From positions 3,472,001 through 3,536,000 of the forward strand of contig NZ_AP025592.1 of assembly GCF_023169965.1 (NCBI RefSeq): a stretch of 64,000 bases of DNA, read 5' to 3'. Within the stretch, counting starts at the first letter, position 1. Each line of letters begins with the position of its first letter. Of the stretch, positions 22,843 to 32,114 are shown one piece after another. This DNA is from Anaeromyxobacter paludicola. Lineage in GTDB: Bacteria; Myxococcota; Myxococcia; Myxococcales; Anaeromyxobacteraceae. The position numbers and the translations under genes were made by a program. The notes beneath the pieces were generated by a model that made no database searches, had not been told where the DNA came from, and was given only the letters and a program-made list of their open reading frames with translations.

Positions 22843-24336
22843 CTACGCCTTCGCGAGCGACGACACCTGCGCCTCGCGGCGCGGCTGGTTGCGCGGCTCG
22901 GGCACCGGGGCGGGCGGGGGCTCGAGCTCGAGGAGCGTCGGCATCCCGCGGGCGTTGGCCTGGCGCACGAACTCGTAGCGGTCGGTCTCGAGGGCGGCCG
23001 CGAGGCTCGCGGCGAGGTTGCGCAGGTCCACGTGCCGGCTCTCGGCGAGCTCGGCCGCGCCGCGCCGGGCCTCCACGCTGCGCCGGTGGAGCGTGCGCAG
23101 CCGGGCCTGGGCGGCCTGCCGCTCGAGCTCGAGGTGCACCCGCTCCCGCTCGGCCCGCTCGAGGAGCTCCTCGCGGCGGACGCGCTCGGTCAGCGTGCGG
23201 AACCGCTCCACGTCCCACGCCCGCGCCGCGACGAGCAAGGCCTCGCGCTGCGCGGTGAGCCGCTCGGCGACCTGGATGAGGCAGGCGACGGCGAGCGGCA
23301 CGATGAGGGCGAGCAGGAAGAAGGCGAAGCGGGCGGTGCGGACCGAGTCGCTCCCCTGGAAGATCTGGGCCGCGGTCTCGGCGGTGGGCCGGAGCGAGCC
23401 GAGGAGCCAGGCGGTGATGGACGCGAGCAGCGCCGCGCCGCCCATGGAGAAGCCGATCCAGAGCTTGTGCCGGGTGGCCCCCTCGCCGCGGTACAGGTCG
23501 AGGCCGCGCCGCAGCGCCACGTGGGCGAAGACGAAGAGGCTGGTGGCCGCGCCGAGCGCGAAGACCGAGCCGAGCACGATGCCGATGGGGTTCCGCCTCA
23601 CCTCGGCGCCGAGGTGCAGGGTGTCGATGCCGATGGCCGACAGGTAGGGCACCGCGAACTGCCAGGCCTGGGCGAGGAGCAGGAGGGCGGAGAAGACGTA
23701 GATGGCCATCACGCCGCCGAGGCTCGGGACGGGCGGGCGACCCATCTGCTCCGGCGTGGCCTCCACCACCTGCGGGGCCGCCGCCGCGCCGCTCGCGATG
23801 GCCTGGTCGAGGTCGCGCAGGAGCCCGTCCACCCGGCCCGCCTGCTCGGCGGCCTGCTCGGTGATCCGGTCGAGGTCCTCCTTGGCGGTCCGGATCTCCT
23901 GGGCCGCGACCGGACCCTCGATCTGCACCAGCGCGTCGATCCAGGCGTCGGCGCTGGCGGGGGGCGGCAGGGCGCCGGCGGGCTGGATCGCGGGGAGCGG
24001 TGCGGCGGCCTCGACCGCCACCACCTTCCCCTGCTCCACGGACACGCGCAGGGGGAGCTCGTCCTGCGGGACCGGGAGCTCGCCGACGTAGTGCGAGAGC
24101 CGGAACCGGAGGTAGTCCTCGAGCTTCACGCCCGCGCCGACGGCGAGGTACGCCTGCCACCAGGCCGACCACTGCGACCGGACGAGGGGCTTGATCCGCT
24201 TGTACTTCGGCAGATCGAGCGACGGCAGGCTGTGCGAAGCCACCTTCGCCGAGAGCAGGCCGACGAGCCGCTGCGCGAGCCCCTGCGGAGCCGCGGGCGC
24301 GCCCGGAGCGCGGTTATCGTTGCTGGGAGCTGCCAC
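22843..24336 (-). CDS. Unrecognised membrane protein with C-terminal coiled coil
   Basis: A 497-residue protein I cannot place in a family. The N-terminal 200 residues are soluble and Pro/Ala-rich with a helical stretch at 140-180. Four membrane helices are predicted at about 208-232, 251-274, 291-312 and 336-356. Residues 358-455 form a highly charged helix (ERVRREELLERAERERVHLE) likely to be a coiled coil, and the tail is Pro-rich. GTG 24336 is chosen because GGAGG precedes it by 5 nt; upstream in-frame codons have no ribosome site. It is a monocistronic gene. The layout could be a scaffold or mechanosensing protein, but nothing in the neighbourhood decides it. Confidence 0.7.
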   Translation of the reverse strand: MAAPSNDNRAPGAPAAPQGLAQRLVGLLSAKVASHSLPSLDLPKYKRIKPLVRSQWSAWWQAYLAVGAGVKLEDYLRFRLSHYVGELPVPQDELPLRVSVEQGKVVAVEAAAPLPAIQPAGALPPPASADAWIDALVQIEGPVAAQEIRTAKEDLDRITEQAAEQAGRVDGLLRDLDQAIASGAAAAPQVVEATPEQMGRPPVPSLGGVMAIYVFSALLLLAQAWQFAVPYLSAIGIDTLHLGAEVRRNPIGIVLGSVFALGAATSLFVFAHVALRRGLDLYRGEGATRHKLWIGFSMGGAALLASITAWLLGSLRPTAETAAQIFQGSDSVRTARFAFFLLALIVPLAVACLIQVAERLTAQREALLVAARAWDVERFRTLTERVRREELLERAERERVHLELERQAAQARLRTLHRRSVEARRGAAELAESRHVDLRNLAASLAAALETDRYEFVRQANARGMPTLLELEPPPAPVPEPRNQPRREAQVSSLAKA

Positions 24337-24652
24337 GCCTTCCTCCAGTTCCACGAAGCGCGATTCTAGATCCGTCGCTCCTCTACCACCTATCCGGCCC
24401 TGCGAGTGCTCGCCCGGTCGAGCGACCCTCACCGGGTGAGCGCGGTTGAAACCACTCGGAAACCCGATTCCTTCCCGTTCGGGTTGGCTGGCGGTCGGGG
24501 AGCGACCGGGCCACCTCACGCGAGTTTGGTCATCCCTCCGCCTACACGGAACCGAGCGCCCGAAGTGGTCCGCCCGGGGCCACCGCAGGGGCCCGCGGCC
24601 GCCGCGAGGCTGCTATCTTCGCGCCGCGGCGCCGTCGCGCCCCGGAGGTCCC
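24337..24652. other. Divergent intergenic region between the membrane protein and VKOR genes
   Basis: A 316-bp gap with no supported gene. It holds a perfect 6-1-6 inverted repeat CTCACC-G-GGTGAG at 24428-24440 and a possible -10 TATCTT at 24614-24619 ahead of the VKOR gene. Composition is a little lower in G+C at 24440-24480. The inverted repeat might be an operator. Confidence 0.5.
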
Positions 24653-25795
24653 TTGCGAGCAGAGCCCGTCTCCCCGGCCGACGTGAACCACCCCGCCCGC
24701 GGCCCCCTCCTCGTGTTCGCGGTGCTCTGCCTCGCCGGGCTGGCGGTGGCGGGGGACCTGACCCTCATCCACACCCGGGTCCACGCCAGCGAGAGCTACC
24801 GCAGCTTCTGCTCCATCAGCGAGGCGGTGAACTGCGACAGCGTGGCGCGGAGCCGCTGGTCGATCTTCCTCGGCCTGCCGGTGTCGGTCTGGGGGCTCGT
24901 GGGCTACGCGCTCATGGGGGCGCTCGCCGCGACCGGGCTCTCGGCGCGCCGCGGCTGGCCCTCGGGCCTCCTCCTGCTCCTCTCGGGCGCCGCGGTGGGG
25001 GGCTCGGTGGCGCTGGCGCTGGTGAGCAAGCTCGTCCTGCACTCCTGGTGCATCCTCTGCATGGCGTCCTGGACGGTGAACCTGCTGCTCTTCGCCACCG
25101 CCCTCGTCGCCGCGCGCCGGCTGGGCGGCCCCGGCAGCGCGCTCCGGCAGGATCTCTCGGCGGCGTGGCGGCGGCGGCGCGAGGCGGCGCTCGCGCTGGT
25201 GGTGCTCGCGGCCGGGGTCGGCGCCCTCTGGACGCGCTACCCGCGCTACTGGCAGGAGGCGCGCACCGGCCCGGGCGGCCACCGCGTCGGCGAGGAGCAC
25301 GGCGCGCCCTGGATCGGCGCCGCCCACCCGAAGGTCACCGTCACCCTCTGGAACGGGCACGCCTGCGAGGACTGCGGCGCCGCGCACCGGCGGCTGCGGC
25401 GGCTCCTCGGCGAGCACCCCGAGGCGCTGCGGGTGGTCCACCGGGCCGCCAGCGACGACCCGCTCGAGCGCGCCGCCTGGTGCGCCGGCCGCCAGGAGCG
25501 GTTCTGGGAGCTCGAGGACGCGCTCTACCGGGCGGAGGAGGACGGCGTGGCCGATCCGCGGGTCGCGGCGGTGCGGGTGGGCGCCGATCCCGACGCGCTC
25601 TCGCGCTGCGCCGGCTCCGGCAAGGCGGCGCGCGCGGTCGAGGACGACCTCCGGCTCGGCCGGGCGCACGGCGTGACCGCCCCGCCGGCGCTGGAGCTCG
25701 ACGGCAAGGTCTACGGGGTGGACGACGGCGTGGCCGAGGTGGAGCGCCGTCTCGGCAAGGCCCCGGCCGCCGCCGGCGACCTCTGGCTCAGGTAG
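24653..25795 (+). CDS. VKOR-thioredoxin fusion (disulfide bond formation)
   Basis: A 380-residue protein joining a vitamin K epoxide reductase domain (five membrane helices, about residues 15-200) to a DsbA/thioredoxin-like domain (about 225-368). VKOR Cys are C53 and C61 in the periplasmic loop (SFCSISEAVNCDSVA) and C133/C136 in the quinone-side CILC motif; the thioredoxin domain has C238-E-D-C241. Such fusions oxidise periplasmic thiols and pass electrons to quinone, doing the joint job of DsbA and DsbB. This would serve folding of exported Cys-rich proteins, including cytochromes. TTG 24653 follows GGAGG; GTG 24683 is the alternative. Confidence 0.88.
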   Translation: MRAEPVSPADVNHPARGPLLVFAVLCLAGLAVAGDLTLIHTRVHASESYRSFCSISEAVNCDSVARSRWSIFLGLPVSVWGLVGYALMGALAATGLSARRGWPSGLLLLLSGAAVGGSVALALVSKLVLHSWCILCMASWTVNLLLFATALVAARRLGGPGSALRQDLSAAWRRRREAALALVVLAAGVGALWTRYPRYWQEARTGPGGHRVGEEHGAPWIGAAHPKVTVTLWNGHACEDCGAAHRRLRRLLGEHPEALRVVHRAASDDPLERAAWCAGRQERFWELEDALYRAEEDGVADPRVAAVRVGADPDALSRCAGSGKAARAVEDDLRLGRAHGVTAPPALELDGKVYGVDDGVAEVERRLGKAPAAAGDLWLR

Positions 25796-26969
25796 GGCCC
25801 GCGCCGCGCCGCGCGGCGAGCGCGCCGAGCCCGGTGGCGCACAGGGCCGCGCCCGCGGCGCAGACGCCGGTCCAGCCGAACCGCGCCCAGGCGAAGGCGC
25901 CGAGCCCGGTCCCGGAGGCGCCGCCGGCGAAGTAGGTGACCATGTAGAGCATGTTGAGCCGGCTGCGCGCCTCCGACCGGAGGGCGTGGACGCGCGACAG
26001 GTTCGCGACGTGGTTCACCTGCACGCCGAGGTCGAGCAGGAGCACCCCGGCCACGAGCCCCGCGAGCGCGAAGGCGGGCACCGCGAAGACGGCGAAGGCG
26101 GCGAGGGTGATGACGAGGCCGAGCCCGGCGATGCGCCGGCGCGGGAGCCGATCGGCGAAGCGGCCGGTCACGGTGGCGCCGAGCGCCCCGGCCACGCCGA
26201 CCAGGCCGAACAGGCCGGCCGCCTGGCTGCCGAGCCCGAACCGCTCCTCGAGCAGGAACACGAGCGTGGTCCAGAAGGCGCTGAAGGCCGCGAAGCCGAG
26301 GGCCCCGAGCGCCGCCGCCTCGCGCAGCACCGGCTCGTCGCGCACCAGCCGCGGCAGGGACGCGAGGAGCGCGCCGTAGCGGACCGGCTCGGCCGGCCGG
26401 CTGCGCGGGAGGAGCGCGCGGAGCGAGAGCGCGAGGAGCACCATGACGGCGGCGGCGGCGAGGTAGACCGCCCGCCAGCCGAGGTGCGCCCCGAGGACGC
26501 CGCTCGCGGTGCGCGCGAGCAGGATGCCCACGAGGAGCCCGCCCATGACGGCGCCCACCACCCGCCCGCGCTCCTGCGGGCGCGCCAGGTGGGCCGCGAG
26601 CGGCACGGCGATCTGCGGCACCACCGTGGTGCAGCCGACCGCGAAGGAGGCGCCGGCGAGCACGGGCACCGAGGGCGCGGCGGCGCAGGCGCAGAGCGAC
26701 ACCGTCACCGCGCCGAGGAGCCAGAGCATGAGCCCCCGCCGCTCGAGCGCGTCGCCGAGGGGGACGAAGAGGAACAGGCCGGCGGCGTAGCCGAGCTGCG
26801 TCAGCATCGACACCAGGCCGAGCTCGCGCAGGGAGGCGCCGAGGTCGCGCCCCACCAGCGCGAGCAGGGGCTGCAGGTAGTAGAGGTTCGCCACGCTCAC
26901 GCCCGCGGTGACCGCGAGCACCGCGAGCTGCGTCCGGGTGAGCCCCTGCCCCTCGGCGGTCTCGCTCAC
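25788..26969 (-). CDS. Major facilitator superfamily transporter
   Basis: A 393-residue protein with twelve predicted helices. Motifs: GYAAGLFLFVPLGDALERRGLML (the G-x-x-x-D-R/E-x-G-R-R-like loop 2-3) and the equivalent VTGRFADRLPRRR in the second half. ARPQERGRVVGAVMGGLLVGILLART resembles the YgaY/YtbD-like or AraJ-like drug efflux group. Substrate unknown. GTG 26969 overlaps the TGA of rsmE (GTGA), and its 3' end overlaps the VKOR gene by 8 bp tail to tail. Confidence 0.88.
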   Translation of the reverse strand: MSETAEGQGLTRTQLAVLAVTAGVSVANLYYLQPLLALVGRDLGASLRELGLVSMLTQLGYAAGLFLFVPLGDALERRGLMLWLLGAVTVSLCACAAAPSVPVLAGASFAVGCTTVVPQIAVPLAAHLARPQERGRVVGAVMGGLLVGILLARTASGVLGAHLGWRAVYLAAAAVMVLLALSLRALLPRSRPAEPVRYGALLASLPRLVRDEPVLREAAALGALGFAAFSAFWTTLVFLLEERFGLGSQAAGLFGLVGVAGALGATVTGRFADRLPRRRIAGLGLVITLAAFAVFAVPAFALAGLVAGVLLLDLGVQVNHVANLSRVHALRSEARSRLNMLYMVTYFAGGASGTGLGAFAWARFGWTGVCAAGAALCATGLGALAARRGAGPT

Positions 26970-27706
26970 GTCCGGCCCCCGCGCGCCCAGAGCTCCACCT
27001 GGCCCACCGCGAACGGCACCGCCGCGTCCACCCGGAGCACCCGGGCGCCGAGCGAGAAGGGGGCGAAGCCGCGCGCGGCAAGCGTCTCCGCCTCGTACGG
27101 CGTGAAGCCGCCCTCCGGGCCGATGGCGAGCAGCACCTCGCGCGCGGCGGGGGCCGGGAGCCCGTCGAGCGTGGGGCTCGCGCCGGGGTGGGCCACGAGC
27201 CGGGCCGCGCCCCCGAAGCGCCGGTCGAGCTCGTCCTCGACGAAGGGCTTGAAGTGGCGGAAGAGCGCCACCTCCGGCAGCGCCGTGTCCTTCCCCTGCT
27301 CGAGGCCGAGCAGGAGCTGCTCCCGGATCGCCGCCGGCGCGAGCAGCGGCGAGGCGAAGTAGCTCTTCTCGACGCGGTAGGTGCCGAGGAGCGCGATCCG
27401 CTTCACGCCCATGCTGGCCGCCGACTGGAGCACCTTGCGCAGGATCTTCGGCCGCGGCAGGGCGAGGAGCAGCGACACCGGCGAGGGGGGCGGCGGCGGC
27501 GCGTCGAGCGCGGCGCGGAGCACGAGCAGGTCGGGCGAGCTCTCGAGCACGGTGGCCCGGCCCATCCGGCCGCCCACGACGCCGACCGCCAGGGTGTCGC
27601 CGGCCGCGGCGCGCAGCACCTCCCCGGCGTGGCGCGCCCGGCGCCCGTCCAGCCGGGCCACGCCGGCGTCGTCGAGCTCGCCGTCCTCGAGCAGGAGCAG
27701 GTTCAC
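26966..27706 (-). CDS. rsmE: 16S rRNA m3U1498 methyltransferase RsmE
   Basis: A 246-residue SPOUT-fold methyltransferase that methylates U1498 of 16S rRNA using S-adenosylmethionine. LLLALPRPKILRKVLQSAASMGVKRI, LLAIGPEGGFTPYEAETLAARGF and LGARVLRVDAAVPF are the RsmE blocks; the last two build the SAM-binding knot. The usual LRxETA reads LRVDAA here, a conservative change. GTG 27706 start. It is followed at once by the MFS gene, which probably depends on it for translation. Confidence 0.92.
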   Translation of the reverse strand: MNLLLLEDGELDDAGVARLDGRRARHAGEVLRAAAGDTLAVGVVGGRMGRATVLESSPDLLVLRAALDAPPPPPSPVSLLLALPRPKILRKVLQSAASMGVKRIALLGTYRVEKSYFASPLLAPAAIREQLLLGLEQGKDTALPEVALFRHFKPFVEDELDRRFGGAARLVAHPGASPTLDGLPAPAAREVLLAIGPEGGFTPYEAETLAARGFAPFSLGARVLRVDAAVPFAVGQVELWARGGRT

Positions 27707-27718
27707 GGGGGCGCTTTT

Positions 27719-29005
27719 CTACACGCCGTCGCCCGGCAGCGCCACGCGGAAGGTGCTCCCCTCGCCCTCGGCGCTCTCCACCTCGATCCGCCCGCCCTGG
27801 GCCTCGCTCAGGAGGCGCGCGATGAAGAGCCCCAGGCCGAGCCCCTGCTTGCGCCGCGCCCCCTGCCCGCGCACGTAGCGCTGGAAGAGGCCGGGCAGCT
27901 CCGCCGCCGGGATGCCGGCGCCCCGGTCGCGCACCGAGAGCAGGACCTCGCGCCCGGCCTGGGCCGCGCCCACCTCGACCGGCGAGCCCTCGGGAGAGTT
28001 CTCGAGCGCGTTGTTCACGAGGTTCATGAGGATGCGCTCGAGGTGGCGCGGGTCGGCGCGGGCGGCGAGCCCGGGCGGCGCCGCGACGGCGATCCGCGCC
28101 TGGTCCGGCCCGGGGAAGAGCCGCTCGCGCACCTCGAGCGCGAAGGCGCGCAGCTCGATCCGCTCCGGCTCGACCGGGATCTGCCCCTCGGCGAAGCGCG
28201 CCATCTGCACCAGGTCCTCGATGGCGTGGGCCATCCGCCGGGCGCTCGCCTCGATGGCCGTGGCCCGCTGCGCCGCCGCCGGGACGCTCGACGCCTCGCG
28301 CGCCGCCAGCCGCGCCTGGAGCACGATGGCCGAGAGCGGCGTGCGCAGGTCGTGCGAGATGCCGCGCACCAGGTCCTCGCGCTCGGTCCGCAGCCGCTGC
28401 TCCCCCTCCAGGAGCCGGACCCGGTCGAGCGTGATGGCGCAGCGGTCGGCCACCGTCCGGGCGAAGGAGCGATCCGCCTCCCCGAGCGCCTCGGGCGCGC
28501 CGAACCCGAGGGTGAGCACCCCGATCCGCTCGCCGCGGACCGCGAGCGGCAGCCCCAGGAAGGAGCCGAGCCCGAGCCGCTCCCGGGCGGCGCGGCGGGT
28601 GGGGAACCGCGCGTCGCAGGCGGCGGGGTCGGGGAGCCAGACGACCTCGCCGGAGCGGAACACCTCCATGGGCGCGGACTGTGGGCTGAGCGGCAGCTCG
28701 CTCGGGCCGGTCCCCTCCGGGAACCCGGTCGCGTTCACCACCTCGAGCTGGCCCCCGGCCCCGGGCAGCAGGATGGCGAGCTGGGTGGGGCGCACCCCGG
28801 CGGCGCAGGCGTCGAACGCGGCCCGGGCCGCCTCCGCCAGGGTGGTGGCGCCGGCCAGGTCGCGCGCGAGCGTCTCGAGGAGCCGCAGGCGGAGGGCGTC
28901 GCCGGCCCGGGCGCGCCGGTGCCGCGCCTGCCCGGCGGCGAGGCCCAGCATCCCACCCAGCGCGAGCGCCAGGAGCACGGCGAGCCAGGTGGAGATGTCG
29001 CCCAA
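27719..29005 (-). CDS. GAF-domain sensor histidine kinase
   Basis: A 428-residue protein with one N-terminal membrane helix (about 7-25), a GAF domain (about 45-195, including GLGSFLGLPLAVRGERIGVLTLGF), a phosphoacceptor domain with H218 in LVRGISHDLRTPLSAIVLQ, and an ATPase domain with NLVNNALENSPEG, DRGAGI and GLGLGLF. The GAF domain may bind a small ligand or a redox cofactor. No response regulator is adjacent. The start TTG 29005 is supported by GGGAGG about 7 nt upstream and by lack of other start codons before the membrane helix. Confidence 0.9.
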   Translation of the reverse strand: MGDISTWLAVLLALALGGMLGLAAGQARHRRARAGDALRLRLLETLARDLAGATTLAEAARAAFDACAAGVRPTQLAILLPGAGGQLEVVNATGFPEGTGPSELPLSPQSAPMEVFRSGEVVWLPDPAACDARFPTRRAARERLGLGSFLGLPLAVRGERIGVLTLGFGAPEALGEADRSFARTVADRCAITLDRVRLLEGEQRLRTEREDLVRGISHDLRTPLSAIVLQARLAAREASSVPAAAQRATAIEASARRMAHAIEDLVQMARFAEGQIPVEPERIELRAFALEVRERLFPGPDQARIAVAAPPGLAARADPRHLERILMNLVNNALENSPEGSPVEVGAAQAGREVLLSVRDRGAGIPAAELPGLFQRYVRGQGARRKQGLGLGLFIARLLSEAQGGRIEVESAEGEGSTFRVALPGDGV

Positions 29006-29072
29006 GCGGTCGGCCTCCCGGAGGGATCCTGCCGGGCCCGGGCGACGATCGCCAGCGCTTCCGCAGGGCCCG

Positions 29073-29609
29073 TCAGCGCCCGGGGCCCGGGGGGGCCCGC
29101 CGGGCCCGCAGCTCGTCGCGGGCGCGGGCGTCGGCCTGCGCGTCGAAGAGCCGCCGGATGGCCGGGAAGATCACCCGCTCCTCGGCCTCGAGGTGCCGCT
29201 CGAAGTGGCCCCGCAACCCGGCCGCCGCCCGGGCCAGGGCCGGCGCCAGCTCGGCGTGGCGGGACGGGTCGTCGCGCAGCGCGGCGCAGAGCGCGAGCAC
29301 GGCGCCCACCGGCTCCTCGTGCGCCGCGTGCTCGGCCCGCATCTCGGAGAGCGCCCGGTCCACCGCCGCGTCCCGCCCCTCGAGCCTGGGCAGGATCGAC
29401 TCCTCCTCGTCGCGGGCGTGCAGCGGCAGCGCCTCGGAGAAGTACCGGTGCACCCGGGCGGCGGCGTCGCGCACCTCGTCCGGCGCGGGGCGCTCGGCGG
29501 CCGCGAGCCGCGCCGCGAGCTCGGTGAAGGTCCGGATCCGCTGGTGGCAGTCGAGCAGGAGGTCCACGAGGTCGCCCTCGGCCGGGCGCGCTCCGAGTCG
29601 GGTCAGCAT
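29073..29609 (-). CDS. Haemerythrin HHE-domain protein
   Basis: A 178-residue four-helix bundle protein with the iron-ligand pattern of the HHE family: H22 ([10 protein letters not shown]), H54 ([22 protein letters not shown]), H93 and H96 (EHAAHEEPV), and H136/E140-E143 ([14 protein letters not shown]). Such proteins bind a di-iron centre and sense or carry O2, or protect iron-sulfur clusters from nitric oxide and oxygen. The C-terminal 25 residues are Arg/Pro-rich. It is 67 bp upstream of the GAF kinase gene on the same strand, so a joint role in oxygen response is conceivable. Confidence 0.85.
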   Translation of the reverse strand: MLTRLGARPAEGDLVDLLLDCHQRIRTFTELAARLAAAERPAPDEVRDAAARVHRYFSEALPLHARDEEESILPRLEGRDAAVDRALSEMRAEHAAHEEPVGAVLALCAALRDDPSRHAELAPALARAAAGLRGHFERHLEAEERVIFPAIRRLFDAQADARARDELRARRAPPGPGR

Positions 29610-29677
29610 GGGGAGGGCTCATAACGCCGCGGATGCCGACGTGCCCCGGCGGGCTCCCCGGAGTAGACTGCCCCGCC

Positions 29678-30694
29678 ATGCTCATCGTGATGAAGCCCAG
29701 CGCGACCGCGGCCGAGGTGGAGGCCGTGGCCGAGAAGATCCGCTCCCTCGGCCTCGCCCCGCACCCCATCCCCGGCGCCGAGCGCGTCGCGATCGGCATC
29801 ACCGGCAACAAGGGGCCGCTCGATCCCGCCCTCTCCGACGGCCTCTCCGGCATCGCCGACACCATCCGCGTGTCGCAGCCCTGGAAGCTGGTCTCGCGCG
29901 AGGTGAAGGCGGAGGACACCGTCATCGACCTCGGCGACGGGGTGCGGCTCGGCGGCCCGTCGATCGTGGTGATGGCCGGGCCGTGCTCGGTCGAGTCGCG
30001 CGAGCAGGTGCTCGAGACCGCCCGCGCGGTGAAGGCGCTCGGCGCGACCCTCCTGCGCGGCGGGGCCTGGAAGCCGCGGACGAGCCCCTACGAGTTCCAG
30101 GGGCTGGCCGAGGAGGGATTGAAGCTCCTCGCCGAGGCGCGCGACGCCACCGGCCTCAAGGTGGTCACCGAGGTGATGGACGCGGAGACGCTCCCGCTCG
30201 TCGCCGAGTACGCCGACCTCATCCAGATCGGCGCCCGCAACATGCAGAACTTCTCGCTGCTCCGGAAGGTGGCGGCCACGAACAAGCCGGTGCTCCTGAA
30301 GCGCGGCCCCTCGGCCACCATCAAGGAGTGGCTCATGGCGGCGGAGTACCTGCTCGCCGGCGGCAACTACCAGGTGGCGCTCTGCGAGCGCGGCATCCGC
30401 ACCTTCGAGAGCATGACCCGCAACACCCTCGACCTGAACGCCGTCCCGGTGCTGAAGCAGCTCACGCACCTGCCGGTGGTGGTCGATCCCTCGCACGGCA
30501 TCGGGCTGCGCGCGCACGTGCCGGCCATGGCTCGCGCCGGGGTGGCCGCCGGGGCCGACGGGCTCATCGTCGAGGTCCACCCGCGGCCCGAGAAGGCGCT
30601 CTCCGACGGCCACCAGTCGCTCACGCCCGAAGAGTTCGGGCGGCTCATGGCGCAGGTGCGGGTCATCGCGGGCGCGCTCGGGCGGCCGGTCTAG
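29678..30694 (+). CDS. aroF: 3-deoxy-7-phosphoheptulonate (DAHP) synthase, ferredoxin-like-domain type
   Basis: A 338-residue enzyme that condenses phosphoenolpyruvate and erythrose 4-phosphate, the first step of the shikimate pathway. Residues 1-70 form the ferredoxin-like regulatory domain of the class I-beta subgroup ([20 protein letters not shown]), followed by the TIM barrel with [45 protein letters not shown] and [10 protein letters not shown]. Metal and substrate residues all look intact. It is a single gene between two minus-strand haemerythrin genes. The N-terminal domain implies feedback control by an aromatic amino acid. Confidence 0.95.
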   Translation: MLIVMKPSATAAEVEAVAEKIRSLGLAPHPIPGAERVAIGITGNKGPLDPALSDGLSGIADTIRVSQPWKLVSREVKAEDTVIDLGDGVRLGGPSIVVMAGPCSVESREQVLETARAVKALGATLLRGGAWKPRTSPYEFQGLAEEGLKLLAEARDATGLKVVTEVMDAETLPLVAEYADLIQIGARNMQNFSLLRKVAATNKPVLLKRGPSATIKEWLMAAEYLLAGGNYQVALCERGIRTFESMTRNTLDLNAVPVLKQLTHLPVVVDPSHGIGLRAHVPAMARAGVAAGADGLIVEVHPRPEKALSDGHQSLTPEEFGRLMAQVRVIAGALGRPV

Positions 30695-30745
30695 GGCGCC
30701 CCGCCGGGGGTCGCCGATCGCCCGGCCGCGCGGGCCGGGGGAGCC

Positions 30746-31165
30746 TCAGCTCCGCGCCGGGTGATGCGCCTCGCGCCGCCCGCGCCAGCGCACGAACTGC
30801 TGGTCCGTCCCGAGGATGTGCTCGACGAGCCAGTTGCGCACGAAGGCGAGGGCCGCCGCCGCGCCCGGCCCGTTCACCTCGAGCTCCTTCAGGTGGTGCA
30901 GGAACCGGCCGTGCTCGCGGATCTGCTGGTCGAGCTCGGGGTAGCCGGCCTGCGCGAGGTACCGCTCCTCGTCGCGGAAGTGGATCCGCGCGTACTCCCG
31001 GAGGGCCGTGTAGAGCGCGCCGAGCACCTCGTCCCCCCGCCGCGCCCGCATGGCGAGGTCGAGCTCCTCGAGGAGGTGGAAGAAGTAGCGGTGCTCGGTG
31101 TCGATCCGGTCGTCGCCGATCGCGAAGCGCTGCTTCCAGCGGAAGTGGTCGCCCACGGCCGTCAT
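30746..31165 (-). CDS. Bacteriohaemerythrin
   Basis: A 139-residue oxygen-binding di-iron protein. Ligands in order: H25 (DTEHRYFFHLLEEL), H62 and E66 (ARIHFRDEERYL), H84 and H88-89 (REHGRFLHHL), and H116 with D120 (VEHILGTDQQF). The I-G-D-x-x-I-D-x-E-H start and HILGTDQQF ending are diagnostic of the McHr type. In related soil bacteria it delivers or buffers O2. It is monocistronic. Confidence 0.93.
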   Translation of the reverse strand: MTAVGDHFRWKQRFAIGDDRIDTEHRYFFHLLEELDLAMRARRGDEVLGALYTALREYARIHFRDEERYLAQAGYPELDQQIREHGRFLHHLKELEVNGPGAAAALAFVRNWLVEHILGTDQQFVRWRGRREAHHPARS

Positions 31166-31232
31166 GGGGGTAACCTGGCGGGCAGGGGGCCGCAGGCCAA
31201 GGACCTCTCGGGGACCCCGCCTCCGGGGCAGC

Positions 31233-32006
31233 CTACGCCACCGCGGGGGCGAGCGCCGGCGCGTGCTCGCCGGGCAGCGCCAGCCACTGCACCCTCACCA
31301 CCTCTCCCGCCTCGTGCTCGAGGACCCGGACCTGCCGCAGGGCGGTGCTGCTGCCGGCGTTCAGCACGCGCAGCGGCCGCCGCGCCTCGCCGATCGCGGC
31401 GCCGCTCGCGACGTGCCGGTGGCCGTGGAGCACGAGGTCGCACCGGCCGCGCAGCCGGGCGAGGAGCGCCGCCCCGAGCCGCAGCTCGTCGGCGAACGGC
31501 CAGCCGAAGAAGCTGGCGAGCCGCTCCGCCAGGTCCTCCTCGGGGAGCGGCATGACGTGGTGGTGGAGCATCACCGCCACGAGCGCGCCCGGAGCGGCCT
31601 CGGCCACCGCGCGCTCCACCCGCGCGAGGTCGCCGGCGGTGAGCCGGCCGTGGCCGGTGACGAGGCTCCGGTTGTGGGGCGCGGTCGAGTCCACGCGGAT
31701 CGCGTGGAGCCCCGGCAGGCGCGCCACCGCCACCCGCTCGCCGTCCATGAAGGCCCGGCGCACGTCGTCGCCCATCCGATCGTGGTTGCCGGGGACGAGC
31801 AGCACCCGGCCGGTGGCGAGCAGCGGGCGGAAGAGCTCGCGGAAGCGGCGCAGCTCCGCGGTCCGGCCGCGGTGCGTCACGTCGCCGGTCAGCAGCACGG
31901 CGTCGAGATCCGCCGCGAGCAGCGCGGCGCAGAGCTGGCGGGCGGCCTCGTCGGTGGCCTCGTCGCGACCGATGTGGAGGTCCGACACGTGCGCCAGCGC
32001 CCTCAC
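31233..32006 (-). CDS. Metallophosphoesterase (calcineurin-like)
   Basis: A 257-residue phosphoesterase with all five metal motifs: HVSDLHIG (7-14), LLTGDVTH, VPGNHDR, MLHHHV and LVLHGHRH. This group includes 3',5'-cyclic-AMP phosphodiesterases (CpdA) and other phosphomonoesterases; the short D-x-H-x(n)-GD pattern fits CpdA-like enzymes but substrate is not decided. GTG 32006 start. It stands alone, divergent from the lipoprotein operon at 32115. Confidence 0.88.
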   Translation of the reverse strand: MRALAHVSDLHIGRDEATDEAARQLCAALLAADLDAVLLTGDVTHRGRTAELRRFRELFRPLLATGRVLLVPGNHDRMGDDVRRAFMDGERVAVARLPGLHAIRVDSTAPHNRSLVTGHGRLTAGDLARVERAVAEAAPGALVAVMLHHHVMPLPEEDLAERLASFFGWPFADELRLGAALLARLRGRCDLVLHGHRHVASGAAIGEARRPLRVLNAGSSTALRQVRVLEHEAGEVVRVQWLALPGEHAPALAPAVA

Positions 32007-32114
32007 CCTGCTCCTCCGCCCCCCGGCTCGTCGGTGAAGCTAACCACCGGCCCGCCCCGCAGCGAGGCGGGCGGAGCGGTGGAAATGGGGTAGGGCTGCT
32101 ACGATGCGGGGCCG

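Noticed and set aside
19877-24172. A 1431-codon open frame on the minus strand
   Set aside because: It is a chance open frame in very GC-rich DNA. It only becomes protein-like at the GNAT gene (from ATG 20365); upstream it shadows the M64 peptidase, panE and the membrane protein genes.
20839-24369. A 1176-codon open frame on the plus strand
   Set aside because: Low-complexity Arg/Gly/Pro-rich translation with no domain, opposite to well supported genes.
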